From NCBI GenBank assembly GCA_038243605.1, contig JBBSQX010000001.1, positions 1-64,000 on the forward strand: DNA of 64,000 nt, read 5' to 3'. This DNA comes from Terrimesophilobacter sp038243605. Its GTDB lineage: Bacteria; Actinomycetota; Actinomycetes; Actinomycetales; Microbacteriaceae. A program made the translations under genes and the position numbers. Positions 24,223-32,663 of the stretch are shown one piece after another (the first letter of the stretch is position 1; each line of letters starts with the position of its first letter). The notes under the pieces were generated by a model. It saw only the letters and a program-made list of their open reading frames with translations. It ran no database searches and was not told the DNA's origin.

Positions 24223-24591
24223 ATGTTCTCTCTCTACGCACTCCTCGCTTTCGGCCCCATGTTGCTGGCGGGGGCGGCAGCTATCGTTGACGGTAGTCTG
24301 CGTGTAAAACGGGGTCACAAGCGTTGGGCGGCGATCGCAGAAATTTGTGCCGGTGCGCTGGTTGTGGTGGCACTCTTCGTCATAACAAATATTCCCAGTC
24401 CACTCGGAATCATTTTCGTCATAGCGGGACTCGCGGGCACCGCAATTCTGGCGATCGTCGCCCTTATCATCGATCGCCCACAGTCCACTCCCAACCTCAT
24501 CCTGAGTATTGTCGCTCTCATCTTTGCCGTGATCTCTTTAGCTTTTGTGGTGCCCGTCGTCATGCTGGCCTTCACCGGGATGGGTCCGTAA
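24223..24591 (+). CDS. Small four-helix membrane protein, paralogue A
   Basis: A 122-residue hydrophobic protein of unknown function with four predicted membrane helices and a conserved cytosolic loop LRVKRGHKRWAAIAE. It is clearly paralogous to the protein at 45051-45419, sharing MFS-YAL, ALIIDRP, PNL-LSIVALIFA and AFTGMG blocks. TACTAT at 24212-24217 is a good -10 box only five bases before the ATG, so the mRNA is probably leaderless; the paralogue has the same arrangement. The 3' end overlaps the convergent membrane-protein gene by 54 bp. Confidence 0.8.
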   Translation: MFSLYALLAFGPMLLAGAAAIVDGSLRVKRGHKRWAAIAEICAGALVVVALFVITNIPSPLGIIFVIAGLAGTAILAIVALIIDRPQSTPNLILSIVALIFAVISLAFVVPVVMLAFTGMGP

Positions 24592-25089
24592 CTCGCTGGG
24601 GGAACAGTTCACACCGCGCGCACGACGGCGCACGACCGCGATTGCCGCGAGGCGGTTGATCCCGAACGACAGCAGAATCAGGCCAGTTGCCTCTGCGAGG
24701 TTGGCGCCGAGGATGCTGGCGAGGGCGAAGTTTCCGAGGCGAATCGTCACAAACACCGCCCACAAGATGACACCGATCCAGGTGAGTCGATATTGCAGGC
24801 TCCCACTTGTCGTCCGAAAATGGGTGGCATAGCCCATCGCGGTGCCGGTGATGGCAACAAGGCCCAGTTCGGCGACGATGAGCCAGTCTGCTGGCACCCA
24901 CGCGAACCCTCCCGCAAGCTCCACGATGAGGTAGATGATTCCCGCGAGGATGATGACAATGGGCATGCGCAGCATTCGGTCGAGCACTGCGGATCGCCAG
25001 ATAAACTGCCGCACGATGAGCACGGCGATTCCTAACGTGATGATGACGTCGTCGATGACCTCATTGATCAAGCCCCAGTTTCCGTCCAT
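24538..25089 (-). CDS. Multi-helix membrane protein controlled by the divergent MarR gene
   Basis: A 183-residue membrane protein of unknown function with five or so hydrophobic helices: LGIAVLIVRQFIW, IVIILAGIIYLIVEL, WLIVAELGLVAITGTAMG and two more. The C-terminal 30 residues are hydrophilic. GGGAGA precedes the ATG at 25089. It is divergent from a MarR-family gene, with a large palindromic operator between. A decayed copy of its second half lies at 47501-47746. The stop lies inside the convergent small membrane-protein gene, an unusual 54-bp tail overlap. Confidence 0.75.
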   Translation of the reverse strand: MDGNWGLINEVIDDVIITLGIAVLIVRQFIWRSAVLDRMLRMPIVIILAGIIYLIVELAGGFAWVPADWLIVAELGLVAITGTAMGYATHFRTTSGSLQYRLTWIGVILWAVFVTIRLGNFALASILGANLAEATGLILLSFGINRLAAIAVVRRRARGVNCSPSELRTHPGEGQHDDGHHKS

Positions 25090-25101
25090 GATTCTCCCTT
25101 A

Positions 25102-25145
25102 TCAATCACTTGTGATGTAATTGCGACCGTATCACAAGTGATTGA
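25102..25145. promoter_or_regulatory. MarR-type double operator
   Basis: TCAATCACTTGTGAT at 25102-25116 and ATCACAAGTGATTGA at 25131-25145 are perfect 15-bp inverted arms. Each also contains a near-perfect 12-bp palindrome (ATCACttGTGAT and ATCACaaGTGAT), whose centres are 26 bp apart. This is the classic form of two MarR dimer sites. It covers the whole space between the membrane-protein gene and the MarR gene, so both should be repressed together. Confidence 0.75.
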
Positions 25146-25153
25146 ATAGAGAC

Positions 25154-25588
25154 ATGCGTGCTGCAGATCTCCACCGTCTCGCGCGGGACCTTCGCGCCAT
25201 TGCACTCCTCGCAACGGAGAACACCGGCTCAGACCGCGTCAACGCAGGTGAACTCTCAGTGCTAGAAGACATCTCGCGAAACCCGGGTGCGACCATCTCG
25301 GAGATCACCCGACGCACCGGGCTAGCTCAGAGTCTGGTCTCGCGCGTGACCCGCGCCATGGCGGATGCCGGAGCCCTCACGATTGAACCGGATGAGACCG
25401 ATCGCAGGAAAGTCCGAATAGAGCTAGCCCCTGAAACGCGCGCAATAATCATTAAGCGCGCGAACAATCCAATCTCCGCCGCCATCACTGCCAGCACCCC
25501 CCTTCTCTCACTGGAGAAGCGACGCGACCTTGAACAACATCTTGCGGCAGCGGAGCAGCTGCTCCGCGTCGCGTCACGCGAAAACTGA
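25154..25588 (+). CDS. MarR family transcriptional regulator
   Basis: A 144-residue winged-helix regulator. The DNA-binding part includes LSVLEDISRNPGATISEITRRTG, LAQSLVSRVTRAMADAGALT and the wing EPDETDRRKVRIEL. ATG 25154 is preferred over TTG 25142, which would lie within the operator. It is divergent from the membrane-protein gene and probably represses both genes in response to an unknown ligand. A truncated relic of this gene lies at 47735-47854. It is convergent with GAPDH, the two stop codons being adjacent. Confidence 0.9.
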   Translation: MRAADLHRLARDLRAIALLATENTGSDRVNAGELSVLEDISRNPGATISEITRRTGLAQSLVSRVTRAMADAGALTIEPDETDRRKVRIELAPETRAIIIKRANNPISAAITASTPLLSLEKRRDLEQHLAAAEQLLRVASREN

Positions 25589-26584
25589 TCACACCGCCAG
25601 CAGCTCGAGGGTATCGATCACGCGGTTGCAGAATCCCCATTCGTTGTCGTACCAGGCAACAACCTTGATATGACGGCCATCCACACGAGTGAGCTCCGAG
25701 TCGAAAATCGATGATGCGGGGTTTCCCACGATGTCGGACGAGACAAGCGCATCTTCGGAGTATTCGAGGATGCCCTTCAACCGCCCAGAAGCGGCCTCCC
25801 GGTATGCGGCCAGCACGTCGTCGAGCGTGACATCCTTCGCCACTGTCGTGTTGAGTTCCACGATCGAGCCGACAGGAATAGGCACGCGGATGGAGTCGCC
25901 AGACAGCTTGCCGAACAGTTTCGGGAGCACAAGGCCAATGGCCTTCGCCGCTCCGGTCGTCGTCGGCACAATGTTGACCCCCGCAGCGCGCGCACGACGA
26001 GGATCGCGGTGCGGCCCATCCTGAAGGTTCTGCTCCTGCGTGTAAGCGTGCACGGTCGTCATGAAGCCGTGCTCGATTCCGGCGAGGTCGTCGAGAACGG
26101 AGGCCAGGGGGGCGAGGGCATTGGTGGTGCAGGAAGCATTCGAGATGATCGTGTGGGCAGCCGAGTCATAGTCACTGGTGTTGACCCCGTAGGCGAGCGT
26201 GACATCCGCCCCCTCCGCTGGGGCACTAATCAGAACCTTCTTGGCGCCCGCCTCGATGTGCCCTCGTGCGGCTGCCGCGGACGTGAAGCGCCCGGTCGAC
26301 TCCAGCACGATGTCAACGCCGAGCTCCGCCCATGGAAGGTTCGCCGGCTCACGCTCCGCGAGCACGCGGATGCGGTGCCCATCCACAACCAGGGTGTCAC
26401 CGTCGACGCTCACCGGCCGGCCAAGCCGACCCGCCGTGGTGTCGAAGGCGAGCAGCCGCGCGAGAGCGGCTGGGTCGGTGAGGTCGTTGACTGCGACCAA
26501 CTCGAGGGTACTCTCGCGCTCGAGAAGTGCACGGAGAGTGTTGCGGCCGATGCGGCCAAAGCCATTGATGGCGATGCGGGTCAT
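25589..26584 (-). CDS. gap: Type I glyceraldehyde-3-phosphate dehydrogenase
   Basis: A 331-residue glycolytic enzyme that oxidatively phosphorylates glyceraldehyde 3-phosphate with NAD. INGFGRIGRNTLRALLE is the NAD-binding start, SNASCTTNALAPL holds the catalytic Cys, and WYDNEWGFCNRVIDTLELL is the canonical C-terminus. The ATG at 26584 has AAAGGAA upstream. The coenzyme-specificity loop reads VNDLTDPAALA, and Asp here favours NAD over NADP. It is a single gene with no pgk or tpi next to it. Confidence 0.95.
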   Translation of the reverse strand: MTRIAINGFGRIGRNTLRALLERESTLELVAVNDLTDPAALARLLAFDTTAGRLGRPVSVDGDTLVVDGHRIRVLAEREPANLPWAELGVDIVLESTGRFTSAAAARGHIEAGAKKVLISAPAEGADVTLAYGVNTSDYDSAAHTIISNASCTTNALAPLASVLDDLAGIEHGFMTTVHAYTQEQNLQDGPHRDPRRARAAGVNIVPTTTGAAKAIGLVLPKLFGKLSGDSIRVPIPVGSIVELNTTVAKDVTLDDVLAAYREAASGRLKGILEYSEDALVSSDIVGNPASSIFDSELTRVDGRHIKVVAWYDNEWGFCNRVIDTLELLAV

Positions 26585-26677
26585 GGTGGTTCCTTTCGAT
26601 ACGCCCCTAGGTTCGCCCACCGCTACCTGTTGTGCCAGAGGCGTAAGCGACATGGTTCGAAAGGATCACGCCAACCG

Positions 26678-27640
26678 CTATTCGCCACCCGTGAACGTGC
26701 GCCGGTACTCACTCGGGGTTGTGCCGAGCGTCTGCTGAAAGTGCTGACGAAGGTTCGCCCCCGTACCCATTCCGACATCCGCGGCGACCTGCTCAATGCT
26801 GAGTTCCGAGAGCTCGAGCAGTTCGCGCGCCGCATCGATGCGCGCACGCGCGACCCACTGCAGCGGGGTGTAGCCCGTGTCATCCACGAACCGTCGCGAG
26901 AACGTTCGAGGCGAGACGGCCGCGTGGGTGGCAAGCGATTTGAGAGTCAGCCGCTCGCCGAGGTGTCGCACCGCCCACTCACGGGTTGCGGCGAAGCGCT
27001 CGCCCAGCGGGTCTCGAATGTCACGCTGCACGTACTGCGCTTGCCCGCCGCTGCGATACGGGGCGGCGATGAGTCGCCTGGCCGCGTGATTGGAAGCCGC
27101 GACACCCTTATCTGCACGAAGAATGTGCAGGCACAGATCGATTCCGGATGCCGCCCCTGCGGAGGTCAACACGTCGCCCTCATCCACGAAGAGCACGCCC
27201 TCATCCACGTGCACGAGTGGATACTTCGCCGCAAACGCTCGCGCATAGTGCCAGTGTGTCGTCGCGCGTTTGCCGTCAAGAAGTCCGGTCGCCGCGAGCG
27301 CGAAGGCGCCGGTCGAGATCGCGGCTAGACGGGCGCCGCGTGCGTGTGCCGCGATGAGGGCCCGCACCACCGACGGCAAAGGCTCGTCGCGATCAGGAAA
27401 CCGATAGCCGGGGATAAACACGATGTCTGCCCATTCGAGGGCCTCGAGCCCGTGGGCAGCATGGTACGAAAGTCCGTCGCCGCCCTTGACCAGCCCAGGC
27501 AGCGTTCCACAGGCTCGCACCTCGTACGGCATGCTCGCTCGCGTCGTGAACACCTGAGCCGGGATGCCGACATCGAGCGGCTTCGCTCCCTCAAGCACGA
27601 GCACGGCGACGCGATGGAGACGGGGTGTTGGCACGAGCAC
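26678..27640 (-). CDS. GlxA-type AraC regulator with N-terminal DJ-1/PfpI domain
   Basis: A 320-residue regulator. Residues about 10-190 form a DJ-1/PfpI-like domain; its nucleophile-elbow position reads AISTGAFALAATGLLDG, where relatives often have Cys or Ser, so no catalysis is expected. THWHYARAFAAKYP is typical of the group. The C-terminal AraC domain has two helix-turn-helices, including LTLKSLATHAAVSPRTFSRRF and the signature VGMGTGANLRQHFQQTLGTTPSEYR. It lies 93 bp upstream of GAPDH on the same strand. Its target is not evident. Confidence 0.9.
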   Translation of the reverse strand: MLVPTPRLHRVAVLVLEGAKPLDVGIPAQVFTTRASMPYEVRACGTLPGLVKGGDGLSYHAAHGLEALEWADIVFIPGYRFPDRDEPLPSVVRALIAAHARGARLAAISTGAFALAATGLLDGKRATTHWHYARAFAAKYPLVHVDEGVLFVDEGDVLTSAGAASGIDLCLHILRADKGVAASNHAARRLIAAPYRSGGQAQYVQRDIRDPLGERFAATREWAVRHLGERLTLKSLATHAAVSPRTFSRRFVDDTGYTPLQWVARARIDAARELLELSELSIEQVAADVGMGTGANLRQHFQQTLGTTPSEYRRTFTGGE

Positions 27641-27686
27641 CAGCGTACGCGCTGGCCGATGAGGCCACGTTCGTCGCGCAGAAAAG

Positions 27687-28067
27687 CTACAAAGTGTAGA
27701 GGAGCGCTGAGCTGAGGAGCGATACCACGATGCTGAACAACGCGGATGCGCAGATACCGATACCGATTCCCGCGGTCAGCTTGCGCGTGTCTCGACTGAC
27801 CGCCCCGATGATGCCGAAGGCGAGTCCGACGAGTGCAAGACCGATCTGTGTGATGGCGCTGATCAACCCAATGACGGGCAACAGTTCGCGGCTATCGGAG
27901 AAGAGAACGAGCGGCTGCACCACGATGAACAGAGCGCCCACCAGCATGATCACAACACCGACGATCAGGGAGATCCGTCCGGGTGTGTTGTGCTTGCTCT
28001 CAAAATGGGGAGCCGTTGTCGAGGCTCCATGGGGCGAAGAATCTGGCGAGTTTGGGGAAGAAGTCAC
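27687..28067 (-). CDS. Small three-helix membrane protein
   Basis: A 126-residue protein of unknown function. A hydrophilic N-terminus of about 28 residues is followed by three hydrophobic segments (ISLIVGVVIMLVGALFIVV, LLPVIGLISAITQIGLALVGLAFGIIG in parts, and a final one ending SSALLYTL). The GTG at 28067 has GAGG five bases upstream. The frame is open to 28139, but that part looks non-coding. The arrangement resembles small DUF4190-like proteins, though the match is not firm. Confidence 0.65.
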   Translation of the reverse strand: MTSSPNSPDSSPHGASTTAPHFESKHNTPGRISLIVGVVIMLVGALFIVVQPLVLFSDSRELLPVIGLISAITQIGLALVGLAFGIIGAVSRDTRKLTAGIGIGICASALFSIVVSLLSSALLYTL

Positions 28068-28140
28068 AATGTCCTCGTATTGAATGGCGAACGACCGACC
28101 ATAGCATTTTGCCCTCGTGCTGGCTCTCGCTACCGTCATG

Positions 28141-28950
28141 TCACTCTAACTGCACTTGTATTTCCGTTTCGGTGAAGCCGACTGAACGGTAGAGGCGGTC
28201 CGCGCCATTCTCGGGGTCGGCCACAATCACGAGCGTGCTGGCGCCGAGCGCACTCAACGCATGCGTTCCAGCAGCATTCACAAGTGTCGCTGCAAGTCCC
28301 TGCCGTCGGTAGTCCGGATGAGTATCCACACTCTGGTAGCGAGCCACACCGGAACCGTCGGTGAAGACTCCGCATCCGGAGACCATCAAACCGTCTATGA
28401 AAGCACCGAACCACGCACCATGGCCGTTCAATTGCAATTTTCGCATCGCTGCCATGCGTCTGGTGAGGAACTGCTTGTAGCCGACGGGCTCTTCGTCAGT
28501 GTTATTGGCCACCTGAAGCGCGATGGCGGCCTCCCAATCGCTTTCGTTGTCACCATCCAGAATGCGAATGTCGGCGGAACGATTCAGACGCGCTGGAGGC
28601 AACATTGTGGCGGCAGTCATCACGCTGGACGACTCAGCGCAGAGTTGAGCGGCGTGCAATTCGTCAGCGCTCACCGTCTCGCCGCCGCCGCTGTTGATGC
28701 CGATCGCGAGGTAGTCCGCGTGGGGAAACTCGTTCCTAAACGCGTCGACCCAATGCCCAAGTGAGCCGGGAAGCGGTGTCGCATCGAGAAGGACAAAATT
28801 GCCCCATCAAAACTCCGGATTGGAGGGCGTGCGCACACAAAGATATCCGTCGCGCTGCTCGGTGATGCTGCCCTGCAGCGTCAGGAGCATGAGATCGGTG
28901 CGGAATCCGAGCGAGCTAGAGCACGCTGCTCCACCTCGATTAGTCGCCAT
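28141..28950 (-). pseudogene. GNAT-family acetyltransferase gene interrupted by one in-frame TGA
   Basis: Read through, the frame from ATG 28950 to the stop at 28141 has 269 codons with a single internal TGA at 28807-28809. Before it lies FRTDLMLLTLQGS...VRTPSNPEF; after it WGNFVLLDATPLPGSLGHWV and then a complete GNAT core with DTHPDYRRQGLAATLVNAAG for acetyl-CoA binding. Relatives have an aromatic residue, usually Trp or Tyr, where TGA stands. A TGG-to-TGA change therefore fits. The ATG overlaps the FAD-Rieske stop by 11 bp. A shortened product could start at GTG 28674. Confidence 0.75.
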
Positions 28951-30496
28951 CAGGTGAAGGCGCCTCATCGGGGTCAATAGTTTCGAGGTCTTTCGTTGCC
29001 GGTCCTTCGAGCAGCGCGCCATTCGCGCTGAACCTGGAGCCATGAAGGGGGCAGTCCCATGAGCGTTCCGCATCATTCCAGTTGAGAACCCCGCCGAAGT
29101 GTGTGCACACACCAGAGACCTTGCACGTCACGCCGTCGACTTTTGACACAGCGACAGGGCGTCCACCGTGGTGACCGACGACACCCTCGCCTTCCGCAGG
29201 ATCCTTTGACCCTGGCCCAAGGTCTGGCCCACTGAATTCAGCAGCCATCCACCCTTTCGCCAGATGCGCCGCGACACCAGCATTGAACTTGGCACCCTCC
29301 ACTATGTCTGCGGCGCCCGTGATCCGATGATGCAAAACCTTCGCCCACGGCAGGTCTTCATCCGAATCGAGAAGGTCCTTGGCGAGTGACAGTGCCGCCG
29401 CAACAGCGTTGGTCATTCCCCATTTGTTGTATCCGGTAGCGAGAAAAATCTTGCCGCCCCCGCGCGGTAGCCATCCGACAAACGGCACCATGTTGGCGGA
29501 TTGGTAGTCCTGTGCCGACCAGCGGTGAGTTCGCTCCGCGCCAGGAAAATGTTCACCAGTCCAGGCATCCAGGTCTTCTACTTCTTTGGTGGTCGACGAC
29601 CCCCTACCGACGGGGTGCCCGTTGCCGCCGACGAGGAGCAACTCTTCACCATTCACTGGGGCAGTTCGCAGGGATCTGGTGGGAGAGCCTGCAGAAAGAT
29701 ACATACCGGCGGGCACGCTGTCTGGCGCCCCCGGCACACGAAACGCTGCAGCGTAGGAGCGTTCTGGGATCACTTTGGCGAAGTAGAAACCGCGGTCGAG
29801 GATCGGAGTTCCGGTGGCCAGTACAACATGGTCTGCCGTCACCTCCCCGCTGGTTGTGGCAACAACGCTGGGATCGCCGGTATCGACATCGGTAACCCTC
29901 ACGCCTTCGACGACGACACCGCCGAGTGAACGCAGCTCGAGCGTCAGCGCATCCAGCACCTCCATCGGGTTGAATTGGGCCTGGTTTGCCAGCCGCACCG
30001 CGCCGAAAGTGGGATACGGCAGACCAATGTCATTCGCCCTCTTCACGTCTAAGCCAGCGTCACGACTGACCTCCAACTCTGCATCAATCGTGGCGGTACC
30101 CTCTGGCGTGTCGGCATAGGTGAACGCGTCGCGGTGCTGCACCGGAACGTTGTTCTCGGAAAGAAATTTCAGCATCCACGACTGCCCGGCACGGTTGCCG
30201 TCCACGTATGCGCGCACAACCTTTGCCGAAAAATGGTGACGGATACCGGACAACACCGTGCCGTGAAGCAGGCTGAGTTTCGCAGTGGTATTTCCTGTGG
30301 TGACAGCACCTATGAATCGGGCCTCCAACACGGCAACCCTCATTCCGCCGCGCGCGAGCATGAGCGCTGTGGTCAACCCAGTGAGACCCGCACCGACGAT
30401 TACCGCGTCGAAGTGTGCTCCCGGTTGAAAAGGATCGCGAACGTTTGTCGGCGGGCGATCCAACCACAGTGAAACGTGGCTTTGTGAAGAGTCCAT
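28940..30496 (-). CDS. FAD-dependent oxidoreductase with C-terminal Rieske domain
   Basis: A 518-residue protein. The N-terminal DadA-like FAD domain has AVIVGAGLTGLTTALMLARGG for FAD binding and ATGYNKWGMTNAVAAALSLA near its end. The last 100 residues form a Rieske domain with CTHFGG (Cys-X-His) and CPLHGSRF (Cys-X2-His) binding a 2Fe-2S cluster. Such fusions are thought to pass electrons internally; the substrate is unknown. ATG 30496 follows GGAG. It lies 52 bp after transketolase and overlaps the GNAT gene, so the three form an operon. Confidence 0.88.
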   Translation of the reverse strand: MDSSQSHVSLWLDRPPTNVRDPFQPGAHFDAVIVGAGLTGLTTALMLARGGMRVAVLEARFIGAVTTGNTTAKLSLLHGTVLSGIRHHFSAKVVRAYVDGNRAGQSWMLKFLSENNVPVQHRDAFTYADTPEGTATIDAELEVSRDAGLDVKRANDIGLPYPTFGAVRLANQAQFNPMEVLDALTLELRSLGGVVVEGVRVTDVDTGDPSVVATTSGEVTADHVVLATGTPILDRGFYFAKVIPERSYAAAFRVPGAPDSVPAGMYLSAGSPTRSLRTAPVNGEELLLVGGNGHPVGRGSSTTKEVEDLDAWTGEHFPGAERTHRWSAQDYQSANMVPFVGWLPRGGGKIFLATGYNKWGMTNAVAAALSLAKDLLDSDEDLPWAKVLHHRITGAADIVEGAKFNAGVAAHLAKGWMAAEFSGPDLGPGSKDPAEGEGVVGHHGGRPVAVSKVDGVTCKVSGVCTHFGGVLNWNDAERSWDCPLHGSRFSANGALLEGPATKDLETIDPDEAPSPDGD

Positions 30497-30548
30497 TTTT
30501 CTCGCTCCCAGTTCGATGATCCCGTGTGAGTTCGCAATATCTGGTGTG

Positions 30549-32405
30549 CTAGCGGCCGGCCAGCCGCATCGCCGCCGCGACGATATGGCTCGAGGAGATT
30601 CCGGCCGCATTCAGCAGCTCGGCGGGTTTGCCCGACGTCGGTAGATCTTTTACCGCGAGCAGAGCAACCTTCAATGCGGGCACGTCAGCATCAGCGAGGG
30701 CTTCCAACACTGCGCTGCCGATCCCTCCTTCTGGGTAGTGGTCTTCGGCCACGACCAAACGGCTTCCCGTAGCCTGGCACGCCTCAATCAGGGTTTCCCG
30801 GTCGACGGGTTTGATGCTGTACAGATCGATAACTCGGGCAGAAATACCGGCACTGGCGAGCTGATCGGCTGCGGCCAAACACTCATGCACCGTGACCCCG
30901 GCTCCGATCAATGCCACCTGATCTGACGCAGAGGATCGAAGAGTTTTTGATCCACCCACCGAGAACTCCTCATCGGGTCCGTAGAGAACCGGGTAAGCGC
31001 CTCGGGTGGTGCGCAAGTAGACGATGCCGTCAGTGTCTGCCATCCGAACAGTGAGTTTGACAGCGGATGTGGCGTCCGACGGGTAGAGAACGATGGAACC
31101 GTGCACCGCGCGCAACGCGGCGAGATCCTCCAACGCCATTTGCGAAGGACCATCCTCACCGATCTCCACACCAGCATGCGAGCCCACCAGGCGAATGTTC
31201 ACCTCGGAGATTCCGGCCATCCGGATGAAGTCGAAGGCGCGAGAGAAGAACACAGCGAATGTGGCGGCGAACGCCACGTAGCCGCGCACCGCCAGACCCA
31301 CGGCCGTCGCCACCAACTGTTGCTCGGCGATGAAAACTTCAAAGTACCGTTCAGGGGCGACCTTCTCGAACTCGTCTGCGTGAGTGGAATTACCCACCTC
31401 GCCATCCACCACAACGACCTCTGGCCGGGCGGCAAGAGCAGCGATAGCGGCACCGAAGGCAACCCTAGTTGCCACCTTTTCACCCACCTCGTAGGTGGGG
31501 AAATTCACCCGAGCCGTAGGGTCGGCGGTAATCGCCGAAGCCAACGGTTGAGGTTTCTCTGTGGTGATGTGCAGGTCGGTGACACCACCCAAAGCAGCGA
31601 TAGCGCGCTTCGCCATGTCTGCTGGCAGTGCCTTGCCGTGCCAACCGTTCTTGTTCTCGATTTCAGGCACACCCTTGGCTTTGACCGTGCGCGCCAACAC
31701 CACTGTTGGTTTATCAGTTGCTGCGCGCGCCTCAGAGAATGCCTTATCGATGGCTATCGGATCGTGACCATCAATCATCAGCGCGCGGCAGCCGAAGGCC
31801 TCCACTCTCGCCGCGTAGGACTCAAGATCCCACTCCAGTTCAGTGGGGCCGCGCTGGCCGAGTCGATTCACGTCGACGATCGTCGTGAGATTGCCAAGCT
31901 TGTAGTAGCTGGCCTTATCCAAGGCCTCCCAGATCGAGCCTTCTGCCATCTCACTATCCCCGCACAGCACCCACGTGTGAAACGGCAGCTTGTCGAGGTA
32001 CTTACCAGCTAAAGCCACGCCCACCGCATCCGGCAGTCCTTGTCCCAGTGAACCCGTCGCCACATCCACCCACGGCAACACCGGAGTGGGGTGGCCCTCC
32101 AGTCGTGCCCCGATCTGACGGTAAGTGTTAACGAGCTCGCTCTCATCGACAACACCCACTGCACGAAACATCGAATACAACAATGGGGAAGCATGTCCCT
32201 TGGAGAAAATCAGGTGATCATTGTTTGCCTGATGCGGCGAATCCCAGTCGTACCGTAAGTGACCGATCAGCAACACCGCCATGAGGTCTGCCGCCGACAA
32301 CGACGAGGTCGGATGGCCAGAACCTGCCTTCGTGCTGCACCGAATGGAATCCACTCGCAACTGGGCCGCCAGCTGGCGGGCACGTTCACCTTGGTCGTCG
32401 CTCAT
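30549..32405 (-). CDS. tkt: Transketolase
   Basis: A 618-residue thiamine-diphosphate enzyme of the non-oxidative pentose phosphate pathway that moves two-carbon units between sugar phosphates. The N-terminus has SGHPTSSLSAADLMAVL. The ThDP/Mg motif is CGDSEMAEGSIWEALDKASYYKL. The middle domain has the catalytic Glu in FIAEQQLVATAVGLA. At this length, and with SHAGVEIGEDGPSQMALEDLAALR, it is nearer to the shorter animal-type transketolases than to the 670-residue bacterial form. It heads the minus-strand operon and is probably a second, accessory transketolase. Confidence 0.92.
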   Translation of the reverse strand: MSDDQGERARQLAAQLRVDSIRCSTKAGSGHPTSSLSAADLMAVLLIGHLRYDWDSPHQANNDHLIFSKGHASPLLYSMFRAVGVVDESELVNTYRQIGARLEGHPTPVLPWVDVATGSLGQGLPDAVGVALAGKYLDKLPFHTWVLCGDSEMAEGSIWEALDKASYYKLGNLTTIVDVNRLGQRGPTELEWDLESYAARVEAFGCRALMIDGHDPIAIDKAFSEARAATDKPTVVLARTVKAKGVPEIENKNGWHGKALPADMAKRAIAALGGVTDLHITTEKPQPLASAITADPTARVNFPTYEVGEKVATRVAFGAAIAALAARPEVVVVDGEVGNSTHADEFEKVAPERYFEVFIAEQQLVATAVGLAVRGYVAFAATFAVFFSRAFDFIRMAGISEVNIRLVGSHAGVEIGEDGPSQMALEDLAALRAVHGSIVLYPSDATSAVKLTVRMADTDGIVYLRTTRGAYPVLYGPDEEFSVGGSKTLRSSASDQVALIGAGVTVHECLAAADQLASAGISARVIDLYSIKPVDRETLIEACQATGSRLVVAEDHYPEGGIGSAVLEALADADVPALKVALLAVKDLPTSGKPAELLNAAGISSSHIVAAAMRLAGR

Positions 32406-32533
32406 GAGACTGCTCCAGCGTTATCGACGCTGCGTAAGCTGCTCGCACGCTTTGATGAGAAGGTCTTGTTCACCATGATTGCTCCCTGCGGTTGACGGTA
32501 TCGCCCGCTGCCAAGGACTGGAGCAACAATTTC

Positions 32534-32562
32534 ACGCTACGCTGCTGGCCATACTCGGTCAA
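32534..32562 (-). promoter_or_regulatory. Probable promoter of the transketolase operon
   Basis: On the minus strand TTGACC (32562-32557) and TAGCGT (32539-32534) are separated by 17 bases, 129 bp before the transketolase ATG. The remainder of 32406-32663 holds no clear gene. A plus-strand frame at 32479-32679, containing LLGLLADPAICLMTELTTTL, looks protein-like but has no assignable family and could be a relic. Confidence 0.45.
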
Positions 32563-32663
32563 CACGCTGGCTCGCATCCACAGCCCTTACTCGGTCTATT
32601 GGCCGATCCCGCAATCTGCCTTATGACGGAGTTGACGACGACACTTCGTGACGAACTAGACGC

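Noticed and set aside
26009..27328. Long plus-strand open frame of 439 codons
   Set aside because: It is antisense to GAPDH and the AraC-type regulator, both of which have clear family motifs. Such antisense frames are common in GC-rich DNA.
28807..28809. Selenocysteine or TGA-as-Trp recoding in the GNAT gene
   Set aside because: TGA ends many other genes here, the position needs an aromatic residue and not Cys, and no selenocysteine element was apparent. A nonsense mutation is simpler.
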